Assembly (NCBI GenBank): GCA_902623305.1 | Contig: CACNTB010000003.1 | Span: forward strand, 36,796-100,795 | Origin: an uncultured Pelagibacteraceae bacterium | Lineage (GTDB): Bacteria > Pseudomonadota > Alphaproteobacteria > Pelagibacterales > Pelagibacteraceae | Length of the DNA stretch: 64,000 nt | Direction of reading: 5' to 3' | Part shown: in pieces, positions 7,666-17,441 of the stretch | Numbering within the stretch: position 1 is the first letter of the stretch | Layout: each line of letters begins with the position of its first letter | The notes under the pieces: generated by a model | Seen by the model: only the letters and a program-made list of their open reading frames with translations | The model's database searches: none | What the model was told of the DNA's origin: nothing | Position numbers and translations under genes: made by a program

Positions 7666-8073
7666 TCATTTGTTAGACAATAATCCTTCCTTTAAATACC
7701 TTTGGTCTAAATTACAATCTTTGTAACCCCTCTTAACTACGTTTAGATATCTTTCAGTAGGAAATTTGAATGGCGTTTTTTTTACCATTGTATAAGTCAT
7801 CACTTTTTTTCCATAATAATAAAAGTAGTATTTTTTATAAAGAATTGGAAAATCTTCATATACATCTAATTTTTTTTCATCGCTTTTAGAAATTTCAAAT
7901 AATGCACCTGGAACAATAGAATTTTTTTTAGGCTCTATGTCTGCGGCTCTATACTTGCTTCTGAAAGTTAACCTGAAATCTTTTAAATTTATTTTTTTTA
8001 AGAAAATACTATTTTTACATCTTCGTTTCATTTGAAAATGATGAAGATTACTACCATAAGCAAAATACAACAT
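7666..8073 (-). CDS. gamma-glutamylcyclotransferase-like (AIG2/GGCT) protein
   Basis: A 135-residue protein of the GGCT fold. The substrate-binding YGSNL loop is at residues 6-10 and the catalytic Glu of the LDxYED motif at residue 73. Family members release 5-oxoproline from gamma-glutamyl amines or amino acids. The exact substrate here cannot be told. The start codon shares its base with the stop of the upstream MoCF-domain gene (8073), so the two are coupled, and the pilin 6 gene follows closely. Confidence 0.8.
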   Translation of the reverse strand: MLYFAYGSNLHHFQMKRRCKNSIFLKKINLKDFRLTFRSKYRAADIEPKKNSIVPGALFEISKSDEKKLDVYEDFPILYKKYYFYYYGKKVMTYTMVKKTPFKFPTERYLNVVKRGYKDCNLDQRYLKEGLLSNK

Positions 8074-8822
8074 TATCTATCAACTACCTCAATTTTTTTA
8101 TCATTTATAAATTCTAAAATTTGAGAATTACAATTATCAATTTTATTTTGATCTTCAGACCTTATTACTATTGAGACACCTAATTTACCTGCATGAAAAA
8201 AAGGGTAGCTTCCTATTTCAACATCTTGATTATCATTTTGAACTTTAGTTAATGATTTAGCTATTTCACTTTCAACAGTTTTTAAACTTATAGTAAGACT
8301 TTTAATTGGCTTTCCTCCTACTATGCGATTAGTTAAACCTCCCAGCATTGATTTTAAAATAGATGGAACTCCTGGTAATGAAAATACATTTTCAACATTA
8401 AAACCTGGGGCGCCACTTGTTGGATTTAAAATTAATTTTGCATTCTCTGGCATCCAGGCCATCTTTTGTCTACCATCATTAAATTCTCCTGGTTGGTAAT
8501 AAGCCTCTAAAATTTCAAAGGCCTCTTTATGAACTTCATATTTTATTCCAAATGCTTTTGAAACTGATTGAGCAGTAATATCGTCATGAGTTGGTCCAAT
8601 ACCACCAGTTGTAAATACATAGTCGTAGCTTGATCTAAGAAAATTGAGAGTTTCAACAATTGTTTTTTCAATATCGGGTATTACTCTAACTTCAGCTACA
8701 TTAACTCCTATAGAGTTAAGCCAAATTGCTAATGTTGATGTATTGGTATCCTGGGTTCTCCCAGATAATATTTCATTACCAATTATTAAAATCGATGCAT
8801 TAACTTTTACTTTTTTATTCAT
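8073..8822 (-). CDS. MoCF-domain protein (CinA N-terminal type)
   Basis: A 249-residue protein of the molybdopterin-binding/CinA N-terminal family. It has IIGNEILSG at about 13-21 and the diphosphate-binding TTGGIGPTHDD segment at about 71-81. In CinA this domain is an ADP-ribose/NMN pyrophosphatase-like enzyme fused to an NMN deamidase. Here the deamidase half is missing, so this is the stand-alone form common in alphaproteobacteria. Only 20 bases separate its start codon from that of the divergent sfsA. Confidence 0.85.
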   Translation of the reverse strand: MNKKVKVNASILIIGNEILSGRTQDTNTSTLAIWLNSIGVNVAEVRVIPDIEKTIVETLNFLRSSYDYVFTTGGIGPTHDDITAQSVSKAFGIKYEVHKEAFEILEAYYQPGEFNDGRQKMAWMPENAKLILNPTSGAPGFNVENVFSLPGVPSILKSMLGGLTNRIVGGKPIKSLTISLKTVESEIAKSLTKVQNDNQDVEIGSYPFFHAGKLGVSIVIRSEDQNKIDNCNSQILEFINDKKIEVVDR

Positions 8823-8842
8823 ATGAAATATATAATTTATTA

Positions 8843-9541
8843 ATGGAATTTACCAAGTCTTTAGTAAAAGGCAAACTAATCAAACGTTATAAAAGGTTTT
8901 TTACTGACGTTAAACTCGATAAAGGAATTGTCACAGCTCATTGCCCTAACACGGGATCGATGAAAGGTTTGTTAAATGAAGGTAATGAAGTTTATTTGCT
9001 TCCTAATAATGATCCAAAACGAAAGCTTAAATATGGATTAGAAATTATTAAATCTAGAAAAAATTTAGTTGGGGTGAATACTCACATGGCAAATAGAATT
9101 GTTGAGCATGGTCTTCAAAATAATCTTATTAACGAACTTAAAAATAATGACAATATAAAGCCGGAGGTTTTTTTTAATAAAGAAACAAGATTTGACTTTC
9201 TATTAGAAAAAAAGGGTCAAAAAAGCTTTGTTGAGGTTAAAAATGTTACTTTATTTCGAAATGAAGATACTGCTGAATTTCCTGATGCGCCAACAGCTAG
9301 AGGAATTAAGCATTTATTAACCCTTATTGATGCCATAAAAAAAAGTTATAAAACATACTTAATATTTTTAGTTCAAATTCAAAATATGAAATATTTTAAA
9401 ATTGCTAAAGATATAGATGAGGAATATTACAACGCCTACCTAAAAGCTAAAAAAGCAGGTGTTAATTTTTTGGCTTATAGATGTGATATAAGTTCTAAGA
9501 AAATTTTTATAGATAAAAAATTAAAAATTATAGATGACTGA
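8843..9541 (+). CDS. sfsA: SfsA family protein
   Basis: A 232-residue SfsA homologue, recognised from HCPNTGSMKGL (about 35-45), the central TRFDFLLE (about 112-119), and FVEVKNVTL and FPDAPTARGIKHL (about 128-155), which resemble a restriction-endonuclease-like nuclease core (D-ExK). It was named for sugar fermentation stimulation in E. coli; its true function is unsettled, with nucleic-acid binding or cleavage suspected. It opens a plus-strand run and overlaps map by eight bases. Confidence 0.9.
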   Translation: MEFTKSLVKGKLIKRYKRFFTDVKLDKGIVTAHCPNTGSMKGLLNEGNEVYLLPNNDPKRKLKYGLEIIKSRKNLVGVNTHMANRIVEHGLQNNLINELKNNDNIKPEVFFNKETRFDFLLEKKGQKSFVEVKNVTLFRNEDTAEFPDAPTARGIKHLLTLIDAIKKSYKTYLIFLVQIQNMKYFKIAKDIDEEYYNAYLKAKKAGVNFLAYRCDISSKKIFIDKKLKIIDD

Positions 9542-10304
9542 TTATAAAGAAAAATTTGAAAAAATGAGAGTTGCAGGAAAACTTGCTGCAAGAACTTTAG
9601 ATATGTTAACTGAAAATATCAAAGAAGGTGTTTCTACAGATTATATCGACAAGTTAGGATATGAGTTTATTAGAGATAATGGTGGTTATTCAGCTCCATT
9701 ATATTATAGAGGATTTACAAAATCTTTATGCACATCATTAAATCATGTTATATGTCACGGAATACCGTCTGACAGAATTTTACAAGAGGGTGATGCTGTA
9801 AATGTTGATATAACTGCAATTGTTGATGAGCACTATGGTGATACAAGTAGAATGTTTTGTATCGGGAAAACTCAAGTAAAATTAAACAATCTCATTGATG
9901 CTACTTACGATTCTATGATGAGAGCTATTAAAATTTTAAAACCTGGAATTAAGCTAGGTGATATAGGACATGCAATTCAGTCTTTTGTAGAAGAGAAAGG
10001 TTTTTCAGTTGTGAGAGATTTTTGTGGTCACGGAATTAGCACGACATTTCATGAACCGCCGAATATTTTACATTATGGTAATAAGAACTCAGGTATGGAA
10101 TTAAGACCTGGTATGACATTTACCATAGAGCCAATGATTAATGCAGGTAAATACGATGTTAAAATCTTAAATGATGGTTGGACAGCTGTAACTAAAGATA
10201 AATCTTTATCTGCACAATTTGAGCATACAATAGGAATTACTGAAAATGGTTATGAAATCTTTACAGAATCTGTTAAAGGTTATTCAAAGCCTCCATACTT
10301 ATAA
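9534..10304 (+). CDS. map: methionine aminopeptidase, type I
   Basis: A 256-residue type I methionine aminopeptidase that removes the initiator Met from nascent proteins. All five metal ligands are present: D92, D103, H166, E199 and E230, and the substrate-contacting His is in CHG at 75. No N-terminal extension, as usual in bacteria. It overlaps sfsA and is followed three bases later by purB, so it leads into the purine genes. Confidence 0.96.
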   Translation: MTDYKEKFEKMRVAGKLAARTLDMLTENIKEGVSTDYIDKLGYEFIRDNGGYSAPLYYRGFTKSLCTSLNHVICHGIPSDRILQEGDAVNVDITAIVDEHYGDTSRMFCIGKTQVKLNNLIDATYDSMMRAIKILKPGIKLGDIGHAIQSFVEEKGFSVVRDFCGHGISTTFHEPPNILHYGNKNSGMELRPGMTFTIEPMINAGKYDVKILNDGWTAVTKDKSLSAQFEHTIGITENGYEIFTESVKGYSKPPYL

Positions 10305-10307
10305 TTA

Positions 10308-11600
10308 ATGATTAAAAGATACTCGCGAAAAGAATTAACTGATATTTGGTCAGAAGAAAATAAATACAAGATCTGGTTAGATGTTGAAGTCGCAGCTGCT
10401 GAGGCGATGGAGAAACTTGGTCAAATTCCAAAAGGTGTTGCTTCTGTTGTAAGAAAAAAAGCTAGAATTAATGTAAGCAGAATTCATAAAATAGAGTCTG
10501 AAGTAAAACATGATGTTATTGCTTTTCTTACGACTGTTACTGAAAAAGCTGGAATTAAGGCACGATACCTGCATCAAGGAATGACATCATCAGATGTTGT
10601 AGATACAAGTTTTAACATTCAACTGATTCAATCAGGTAAAATTATTTTAAAAAATATTGATCAAATTTTAAAAGTTTTAAAAAAACAGGCAAAAAAATAT
10701 AAATTTACTCCGTGCATGGGAAGAAGCCACGGTATCCATGCTGAACCAATTACATTTGGTTTAAAACTGGCTTCGTTTTACGAAGAATTTAAAAGAAATA
10801 GAAAAAGACTAAAAGATGCTATTGATGAAGTTTCTACTTGTGCAATTTCCGGCGCTGTAGGTACATTTGCTAACATTAATCCTAATGTCGAAAAACATGT
10901 GGCAAAAAAATTAGGTTTAAAAGTTGAACCTATTTCCACACAAGTAATTCCAAGAGATAGACATGCATTTTATTTCTCTGTTTTAGGAATTGTTGCAGGA
11001 TCCATTGAAAGAGTAGCTGTTGAAATAAGACACTTACAAAGAACTGAAGTTTATGAACTTCAAGAATATTTTTCTAAAAATCAAAAAGGATCCTCTGCGA
11101 TGCCTCATAAAAAAAATCCTATTTTATGTGAAAATCTTACCGGTTTAGCTAGAATGGTTAGGAGTGCTGTTATACCAGCTCTTGAAAATATAGCTCTTTG
11201 GCATGAAAGAGATATATCTCACTCAAGTGTGGAAAGAAACATTGGGCCTGATGCTAACATAACAACCGATTTTGCATTGGTAAGGCTAACAAATATTTTA
11301 GATAACATGATTGTTTATCCTAAAAAAATGCTTGAAAATTTAAATTTAACAAAAGGTTTAATTTTTTCTCAAGAAGTTATGCTGGAATTAACTAAAACAG
11401 GGTTAAGCAGAGAAAAATCATATAAGATGGTACAATCTTATGCAAAAAAATGTTTTGCTGAGAATTTAAATTTAATTGATGTTATTTCATCTGATAAATT
11501 TATAATGAGTAAAATTTCACCTAAAAAATTAAAGTCTATATTTAATTATTCTAAACACTTTAAAAATGTCAATTTTATCTTTAGAAGAGTTTTTAAATAA
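10308..11600 (+). CDS. purB: adenylosuccinate lyase
   Basis: A 430-residue member of the fumarase/aspartase superfamily. The signature loop [11 protein letters not shown] is at about 261-271, the TSSDVVDT segment at about 93-100 and the [10 protein letters not shown] catalytic His region at about 139-148. It performs two steps in AMP synthesis, SAICAR to AICAR and adenylosuccinate to AMP, releasing fumarate. Its last base is the first base of purC, so the two are coupled in the purBCSQL run. Confidence 0.96.
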   Translation: MIKRYSRKELTDIWSEENKYKIWLDVEVAAAEAMEKLGQIPKGVASVVRKKARINVSRIHKIESEVKHDVIAFLTTVTEKAGIKARYLHQGMTSSDVVDTSFNIQLIQSGKIILKNIDQILKVLKKQAKKYKFTPCMGRSHGIHAEPITFGLKLASFYEEFKRNRKRLKDAIDEVSTCAISGAVGTFANINPNVEKHVAKKLGLKVEPISTQVIPRDRHAFYFSVLGIVAGSIERVAVEIRHLQRTEVYELQEYFSKNQKGSSAMPHKKNPILCENLTGLARMVRSAVIPALENIALWHERDISHSSVERNIGPDANITTDFALVRLTNILDNMIVYPKKMLENLNLTKGLIFSQEVMLELTKTGLSREKSYKMVQSYAKKCFAENLNLIDVISSDKFIMSKISPKKLKSIFNYSKHFKNVNFIFRRVFK

Positions 11601-12385
11601 TGAAAAAAGGGAAAAAATTATACGAAGGAAAAGCTAAAATTATTTATGCAACAAATGATAAAAATTTAGTTATCCAGTATTTTAAAGATGATGCAACTGC
11701 TTTCAATAATCAAAAAAAAACTACCATTGAAGGTAAAGGTGTTCTAAACAACAGAATATCGGAACACATACTCTCTAACCTCTCTCAAATAGGTATTAAA
11801 AATCATTTAGTTAAAAGATTAAATATGCGTGAACAAATTATAAAACTTGTCGAAATAATTCCGATCGAATTCATTGTGAGAAATGTTGCAACAGGTTCTA
11901 TTACTAAAAGATTGGGTATCGAGGATGGTACTGTTTTAAAAGAACCTTTAATTGAATACTGCTTAAAAGATGACAAACTTGGAGATCCATTAATATCTGA
12001 AGAACATATATTTGCATTTGATTGGGCGTCAAAGGTAGAAATAGATAAAATTAAAAAAATGGTTTTAAGAATTAATGATTTTATGATTGGGATGTTTAGA
12101 GGTGTAGGAATAAAACTTATCGATTTTAAATTAGAATTTGGAAGAACTAAAATTGATGGAAAAAATGATGTTATTTTAGCTGATGAAATTAGTCCTGATA
12201 CATGCAGATTATGGGACAGCATCACAGAAAAAAAATTAGATAAAGATCGATTTAGAAAAGATCTGGGCGATTTAATTCCAGCCTATACTGAAGTTGCTAA
12301 AAGATTAGGTATTCTCCATGAACAATCTAATGTTTCAGCAGTAAATGTTACTAAATTATCTTCAGTTAAAAGAAAGAAAAAATGA
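11600..12385 (+). CDS. purC: SAICAR synthase
   Basis: A 261-residue phosphoribosylaminoimidazole-succinocarboxamide synthase, joining aspartate to CAIR with ATP. It begins [11 protein letters not shown], the family's nucleotide-binding start. It has [11 protein letters not shown] (about 89-99), and the carboxy region shows LIDFKLEFG and [14 protein letters not shown] (about 173-205). A lysine-rich tail of some 15 residues follows the conserved domain. It overlaps purS by four bases (ATGA). Confidence 0.96.
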   Translation: MKKGKKLYEGKAKIIYATNDKNLVIQYFKDDATAFNNQKKTTIEGKGVLNNRISEHILSNLSQIGIKNHLVKRLNMREQIIKLVEIIPIEFIVRNVATGSITKRLGIEDGTVLKEPLIEYCLKDDKLGDPLISEEHIFAFDWASKVEIDKIKKMVLRINDFMIGMFRGVGIKLIDFKLEFGRTKIDGKNDVILADEISPDTCRLWDSITEKKLDKDRFRKDLGDLIPAYTEVAKRLGILHEQSNVSAVNVTKLSSVKRKKK

Positions 12386-12624
12386 AAATTTCTGTAATTA
12401 TTACTTTAAAAAAAGATGTTCTTGATCCACAAGGAAAAGTTATTCATCAAACTTTAGATGGAATGGGTTTTGATGATGTTAATGAAGTTAGACAAGGTAA
12501 ATATTTTGAAATAGATACTAAAGAAATTGATAACGACAAAGCAAAAGCAAAAGTTGAAGAAATGTGTAAAAAACTTTTGGCAAATCTTGTAATAGAAAAT
12601 TATAAAATTATTGATCCAAAGTAA
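12382..12624 (+). CDS. purS: FGAM synthase subunit PurS
   Basis: An 80-residue PurS, the small dimeric subunit that bridges PurL and PurQ in the three-part formylglycinamidine ribonucleotide synthase. The order ([18 protein letters not shown], then a VRQGK turn and an [10 protein letters not shown] helix) is typical. Its presence agrees with the neighbouring PurL being the small form. It lies between purC and purQ with almost no spacing. Confidence 0.93.
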   Translation: MKISVIITLKKDVLDPQGKVIHQTLDGMGFDDVNEVRQGKYFEIDTKEIDNDKAKAKVEEMCKKLLANLVIENYKIIDPK

Positions 12625-12627
12625 TTA

Positions 12628-13311
12628 ATGAAATCATCAGTTATTACTTTTCCTGGTTCAAATTGTGACAGAGACATGGATGTTGCTTTGAAGAAATTTG
12701 GATTTAAAAATAAGATGGTTTGGCATGATGATGCTGACTTACCAAAAAGTGATTTGGTTGTATTACCAGGAGGATTTTCATATGGTGATTACTTGAGGTG
12801 TGGAAGTATGGCTTCTAAATCAAAAATAATGCAATCGGTAATTAATTTTGCAAATTCAGGTGGAATGGTTATGGGTATCTGTAACGGATTTCAAATATTG
12901 GTAGAAACTGGTTTAGTACCCGGTGTTTTACTTAGAAACAAATATCTAGAATTTATTTGCAAAAATGTTTTTGTGAAAATTAAAGATAAAAAAAATAAAT
13001 ATTTTAAAAATATTGATAACGAGGTTTTAGAATTTCATATAGCTCATAATGAGGGTAATTATTTTTGCACAACCGATCAATTGAAAGAAATTGAAGATAA
13101 TAATCAAATAGCTATTAATTATTGTGATGAATATGGAAAAGTAGAAGATCATTTTAATCCTAATGGATCCATAAAAAATATTGCAGGTATATTTAATAAA
13201 GATAAAAATGTCCTAGGGATGATGCCCCACCCTGAAAGAATGATCGATAAATCTCTATCTGGTGAGGATGGATCATTATTTTTTAATAATCTAATAAATA
13301 ACTTAAAATGA
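12628..13311 (+). CDS. purQ: FGAM synthase glutaminase subunit PurQ
   Basis: A 227-residue class I glutamine amidotransferase that supplies ammonia to PurL. The catalytic triad is complete: C85 in GICNGFQIL, and H201 and E203 in MPHPE. It begins with SVITFPGSNCDRD, characteristic of PurQ. The stop overlaps the purL start by four bases. Confidence 0.96.
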   Translation: MKSSVITFPGSNCDRDMDVALKKFGFKNKMVWHDDADLPKSDLVVLPGGFSYGDYLRCGSMASKSKIMQSVINFANSGGMVMGICNGFQILVETGLVPGVLLRNKYLEFICKNVFVKIKDKKNKYFKNIDNEVLEFHIAHNEGNYFCTTDQLKEIEDNNQIAINYCDEYGKVEDHFNPNGSIKNIAGIFNKDKNVLGMMPHPERMIDKSLSGEDGSLFFNNLINNLK

Positions 13312-15500
13312 TTGTAAACGAAAAATTAGCAATTGATCATGGTTTAAAGAAAGATGAATATTCTAAAATTTGTAAACTATTAAGCAGAACTCCCAATATT
13401 ACTGAACTAGGAATTTTTTCTGCAATGTGGAATGAACATTGTTCTTATAAATCATCAAGATTACATCTGAAAAAACTCCCTACTAAAGGAAAAAAAGTTA
13501 TTCAGGGACCTGGTGAAAATGCTGGGGTTATTGATATTGAAGATAATGATGCAATAGTTTTTAAAATAGAAAGTCATAATCACCCATCTTTTATTGAACC
13601 TTATCAGGGTGCAGCAACAGGTGTTGGGGGGATAATGAGAGATGTATTTACTATGGGTGCAAGACCAATAGCTAATTTAAACTCAATACATTTTGGTTCG
13701 CCACAACATAAAAAAACTAAAAATTTATTAAGAGGTGTTGTGCATGGCATAGGTGGTTATGGAAACTGCATGGGTGTTCCAACTATCGCTGGCCAAACAA
13801 GTTTTGATAGCTCCTATAATGGTAATATTTTGGTAAATGCCATGACATTAGGATTAGTCAAAAAAGATAAAATTTTCTACTCTAAAGCTGCTGGGTTAAA
13901 CAAACCGGTTATATATGTTGGGTCTAAAACTGGAAGAGATGGAATTCATGGAGCAAGTATGGCCTCAGCCAGTTTTGATGACAAAATTGAAGAAAAAAAA
14001 CCAACTGTTCAAGTTGGAGATCCATTTACTGAAAAACTATTACTTGAAGCTTGTTTAGAGTTAATGGCAGGAGATTCTATCATAGCTATCCAAGATATGG
14101 GTGCTGCTGGTTTAACCTCTTCAAGTATTGAAATGGCATCAAAAGGAAACTTGGGAATAGAAATTAATCTAAACAAAGTGCCATGTAGAGAATCCAAGAT
14201 GACACCTTATGAAATTATGCTTTCTGAAAGCCAAGAAAGAATGTTGATTGTTTTAGAAAATGGTAAAGAAGAACAGGCAAAAAAAATATTTGATAAATGG
14301 AACTTAGATTTTGCGGTAATTGGTAAAACTAATAAATCCAAAAAAATAGAACTTTATTTTGATGAAGAAAAAATAGCAGATATTCCAGTTAATACGTTGG
14401 TTGAAAATTCTCCTATGTATGATCGAAAATGGAAAAAAGCAAAATTACCTAAAAAAAATAAAATAAAAAAAGAAGATATTAAACATTTAAAAATTATTGA
14501 TGTATTAAAGAAAATTTTAGCACAACCAAACATATGTAGTAAAGAATGGATTTGGCAACAGTATGATCATACTGTAATGGGAGATACTATACAGAAACCA
14601 GGTGGAGATGCAGGTGTTATAAGAGTTCATGGAACAGATAAAGCAGTTGCTGCTTCTGTAGACTCTTCAGCAGTTTATTGTTGGGCCCACCCTTTAACTG
14701 GTGGAAAGCAAGTAGTTTGTGAAAGTTTTAGAAACTTAATTTCTGTTGGAGCAAAACCAGTTGCCATAACTAATTGTTTAAATTTTGGTAGTCCAGAAAA
14801 TGAGGAAAATATGGGAGAGTTTGTTGAATGTGTTCAAGGAATTGGTGAGGCAAGCGAATATCTAAAGTTTCCAGTAGTTTCTGGAAATGTATCTTTCTAC
14901 AATCAAACAAAAGACAAGGGTATAAAACCTACGCCTACAATTGGTGGAGTTGGGTTAATCAAAGATTATAAAAATATGATCACTATTGAGTTTAAAGTAG
15001 TTGATAATTTGGTTTTAGTTATAGGAAAAACTGAAGGACACATTGATCAAAGTTTATTTGCAAGAAATATTTTAGACGAAAAAAATGGACCTCCGCCCGA
15101 GGTAAATCTATTTAATGAAAAAAATAATGGTGAAACATTACTGAAATTAATTGATAATAAATTAATAAAAAGTGCGCATGATGTTTCCTTAGGTGGCATA
15201 ATTACTGCAGTAGCGAAAATGTGTATAAAAGGAGGGAAAGGAATAAATTTAAGCAAACCAAAATATTTAATTAGTGAAATGGAATACTTCTTCTCTGAAG
15301 ATCAAGGAAGATACATAATAGAAATTGATAAAAAAGATTATAAGAAAGTCATTGATTTATTGAATAAAAATGCAGTCCATTTTGATCAACTTGGCACAAT
15401 TTGTGAAAATGAACTATATATTAACGATAAGACAAAAGTTACAATTGACGAATTATCAACTTCTAATAAAAGTTGGCTATCAAACTATATGAGTAAATAA
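13308..15500 (+). CDS. purL: FGAM synthase subunit PurL (small form)
   Basis: A 730-residue small PurL that makes formylglycinamidine ribonucleotide from FGAR, ATP and ammonia. The N-terminal half has MWNEHCSYKSS, GPGENAGV and the catalytic His segment ESHNHPS. The second AIRS-like half begins near residue 400 with a YDHTVMGDT stretch and GGDAGVIR. Its length matches other PurL proteins that need separate PurS and PurQ, both encoded just upstream. It ends on the first base of bolA. Confidence 0.96.
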   Translation: MIVNEKLAIDHGLKKDEYSKICKLLSRTPNITELGIFSAMWNEHCSYKSSRLHLKKLPTKGKKVIQGPGENAGVIDIEDNDAIVFKIESHNHPSFIEPYQGAATGVGGIMRDVFTMGARPIANLNSIHFGSPQHKKTKNLLRGVVHGIGGYGNCMGVPTIAGQTSFDSSYNGNILVNAMTLGLVKKDKIFYSKAAGLNKPVIYVGSKTGRDGIHGASMASASFDDKIEEKKPTVQVGDPFTEKLLLEACLELMAGDSIIAIQDMGAAGLTSSSIEMASKGNLGIEINLNKVPCRESKMTPYEIMLSESQERMLIVLENGKEEQAKKIFDKWNLDFAVIGKTNKSKKIELYFDEEKIADIPVNTLVENSPMYDRKWKKAKLPKKNKIKKEDIKHLKIIDVLKKILAQPNICSKEWIWQQYDHTVMGDTIQKPGGDAGVIRVHGTDKAVAASVDSSAVYCWAHPLTGGKQVVCESFRNLISVGAKPVAITNCLNFGSPENEENMGEFVECVQGIGEASEYLKFPVVSGNVSFYNQTKDKGIKPTPTIGGVGLIKDYKNMITIEFKVVDNLVLVIGKTEGHIDQSLFARNILDEKNGPPPEVNLFNEKNNGETLLKLIDNKLIKSAHDVSLGGIITAVAKMCIKGGKGINLSKPKYLISEMEYFFSEDQGRYIIEIDKKDYKKVIDLLNKNAVHFDQLGTICENELYINDKTKVTIDELSTSNKSWLSNYMSK

Positions 15501-15730
15501 TGGCAATGGATTTAAAAGAAATTGAAAATTTTATAAAAGAAGCAATGCCTGATGCAATTGTTGAAATACAAGATTTGGCAGGTGATGGAAATCATTATTC
15601 AGCTACCGTTACTTCGTCTCAATTTTCTGGAAAAAGTAAAATTGAGCAACATAAAATGGTTTACAATTCATTAAAAGGTAGAATGGGTAATGAACTGCAT
15701 GCATTAGCAATTAAAACAAAGGAGAGTTAA
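15500..15730 (+). CDS. bolA: BolA family protein
   Basis: A 76-residue BolA protein with the typical DLAGDGNHYSATVTS strand-turn and HKMVYNSLKGRMGNELHALAIKT helix region, the latter holding the conserved His that helps bind an Fe-S cluster. BolA proteins pair with monothiol glutaredoxins to carry [2Fe-2S] clusters, and the next gene is such a glutaredoxin with no gap. The start ATG is taken at 15500, where it shares one base with the purL stop. Confidence 0.93.
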   Translation: MAMDLKEIENFIKEAMPDAIVEIQDLAGDGNHYSATVTSSQFSGKSKIEQHKMVYNSLKGRMGNELHALAIKTKES

Positions 15731-16069
15731 ATGGACCAACAAACAAATGATTTAATAAAAGATGAAATTGAAAACAACGAAGTATGTTTGTTTATGAAAG
15801 GCACACCTGACGCTCCCCAATGTGGATTTTCAATGGCTACTTCAAATATTTTAAAAATCCTTGAAGTTAATTTTAAAGGTATAAATGTTTTAGAAAATCA
15901 AAATTTAAGAGAGGGTATTAAAGTTTTTAGCGATTGGCCAACCATCCCACAGCTTTATGTTAAAAATGAATTTATAGGTGGATGCGACATTGTTAAAGAA
16001 ATGTATGAAAGTGGTGAATTAGTAAAACTTTTTGAAAGCAAAAATATAAGTTTTAAGGCTAAAAGCTAA
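15731..16069 (+). CDS. grxD: monothiol glutaredoxin (Grx4 type)
   Basis: A 112-residue monothiol glutaredoxin: the cluster-binding CGFS motif is at 31-34, followed by [10 protein letters not shown] and GGCDIV, which bind glutathione. It is preceded at once by bolA, its known partner in Fe-S cluster transfer. The stop codon ends at 16069 and the convergent rpsD stop begins at 16070, so there is no room for a terminator. Confidence 0.95.
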   Translation: MDQQTNDLIKDEIENNEVCLFMKGTPDAPQCGFSMATSNILKILEVNFKGINVLENQNLREGIKVFSDWPTIPQLYVKNEFIGGCDIVKEMYESGELVKLFESKNISFKAKS

Positions 16070-16687
16070 TTATCTAGAATAATATTCAATTACTAAATTG
16101 GGCTCCATAACAATTGGATATGGAACTTCTTCAAATTTTGGTACTCTAACAAACTTTAGTTTTTTGTTTTTTTCATCCATCTGAATATATTCTGGAGTTT
16201 CTCTTTCTTTATTTGCAAGTGCAATATCAATTATTGCAAGTTGTTTAGATTTATCTCTTATCTCAATTGAATCTTCTTCTCTAACTAAATAGCTTCCAAT
16301 ATTCACCTTTTTACCATTTACTTTTACATGGCCATGATTGATTAATTGTCTAGCTGAAAAAATTGTTGTTGCAAATTTTGCTCTATAAATCACAGCATCT
16401 AATCTTCTTTCAAGAAGACCAATTAAATTTTCTCCAGTATCACCTTTAAGCATTACTGCTTTTTTGTAAATATTTCTAAATTGTCTCTCGTTAATGTTGC
16501 CATAATATGCTTTTAATTTTTGCTTTGCTTGAAGCTGTATTCCATAATCAGATGGCTTTGATGTTTTTGTTTGACCATGTTGTCCTGGTCCATAAGCTCT
16601 AGTATTAAAAGGACTTTTAGGTCTTCCCCAAAGGTTAACTTTTAATCTTCTGTCTACTTTATGTTTAGAGTTTAATCTTTTTGTCAT
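16070..16687 (-). CDS. rpsD: 30S ribosomal protein S4
   Basis: A 205-residue ribosomal protein S4. It nucleates 30S assembly on 16S rRNA and lines the mRNA entry. The RNA-binding S4 domain runs at about 95-155 ([27 protein letters not shown]). It starts with [13 protein letters not shown]; the zinc-type cysteines of some S4 proteins are absent. The bases before the ATG contain no Shine-Dalgarno sequence and the promoter at 16700-16727 is only a few bases away. Confidence 0.96.
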   Translation of the reverse strand: MTKRLNSKHKVDRRLKVNLWGRPKSPFNTRAYGPGQHGQTKTSKPSDYGIQLQAKQKLKAYYGNINERQFRNIYKKAVMLKGDTGENLIGLLERRLDAVIYRAKFATTIFSARQLINHGHVKVNGKKVNIGSYLVREEDSIEIRDKSKQLAIIDIALANKERETPEYIQMDEKNKKLKFVRVPKFEEVPYPIVMEPNLVIEYYSR

Positions 16688-16699
16688 TTAATAGTGGGC

Positions 16700-16727
16700 T
16701 TTATAAACTTACTCATCATTTTGTCAA
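16700..16727 (-). promoter_or_regulatory. sigma-70-type promoter of rpsD
   Basis: On the minus strand TTGACA (16727-16722), a 16-base spacer and TATAAA (16705-16700) make a near-consensus promoter. It occupies nearly all of the 40 bases between the TrmJ-like gene and rpsD. Transcription starting about seven bases after the -10 box would leave a leader of only about five bases before the ATG at 16687. Confidence 0.7.
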
Positions 16728-17441
16728 TCAACGTTTTTTACCCAAACTTGCAAATACCCCTGATAAAATACGTGTTTCTTTAGTTGATAATTCCATCCTA
16801 TAAAAAATATTTCTCAAGTTTTCAAGCATTATCGGTTTCTTCTCTTTTGATTTAAAAAAGTTAATCTCTTCAAGATTCTGTATACAAAGTTTTGCCATAG
16901 AAACTATCTCTTTTTTAGATGCTGATTTAACTTTATTTGATTTCTTAAAAGAAGATGATTTTAAATTAATTATGCTTGATAGATAATGAGCAATTATTAT
17001 TAAGCTGTGAGATAAATTTAATGATTTAAAATCAGGATTTGTTGGAATTTGCAGAGTATAATTTGCATAGCTTATTTCATTGTTTGACAAACCAGATGAT
17101 TCTGAGCCAAATAAAAAAGCTATTTTTTTTTTATAATTAATTTCTTTTAAATCTTCTAGCTGGATATGTTTAATATTTTTGTTTCTAAATCTTGCTGATG
17201 TTGCAATTACAATATCAATATTTTTTAAAGATTTTTCTAAATTTTCAAAATTCTTTGCTTTATTAATTATATTTTTTGCTCCTACTGAGGTTGCTAAAAT
17301 TTTATCATTTGGAAATATTGGTTTAGGATCAATAACAACAAGTTTATTAAAATTAAAATTTTTCATTCCTCTTGCACATGCTCCTATATTTTCTGAGAGT
17401 TGAGGTCTGTGTAGAATGAAAGAAATATTATTAACCGACAT
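16728..17441 (-). CDS. TrmJ-like SPOUT RNA 2'-O-methyltransferase
   Basis: A 237-residue SpoU/TrmD-superfamily methylase resembling TrmJ (tRNA Cm32/Um32). Motif 1 is HRPQLSENIGACARGMKNF (about 11-29), motif 2 is FLFGSESSGLSNNE (about 110-123) and motif 3 the IPTNPDFKSLNLSHS stretch (about 132-146). These make the knotted AdoMet site. TrmJ is the best guess from the overall pattern and the C-terminal helical tail. The start overlaps the stop of the DUF1989 gene by one base. Confidence 0.85.
   Translation of the reverse strand: MSVNNISFILHRPQLSENIGACARGMKNFNFNKLVVIDPKPIFPNDKILATSVGAKNIINKAKNFENLEKSLKNIDIVIATSARFRNKNIKHIQLEDLKEINYKKKIAFLFGSESSGLSNNEISYANYTLQIPTNPDFKSLNLSHSLIIIAHYLSSIINLKSSSFKKSNKVKSASKKEIVSMAKLCIQNLEEINFFKSKEKKPIMLENLRNIFYRMELSTKETRILSGVFASLGKKR

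Noticed and set aside
8073-8822. Full-length CinA
   Set aside because: Only the N-terminal MoCF-type domain is present; the NMN deamidase half is absent.
11803-12225. 140-residue minus-strand reading frame opposite purC
   Set aside because: A shadow of a well-supported conserved gene, with low-complexity Ser/Ile/Leu composition and no recognisable family.
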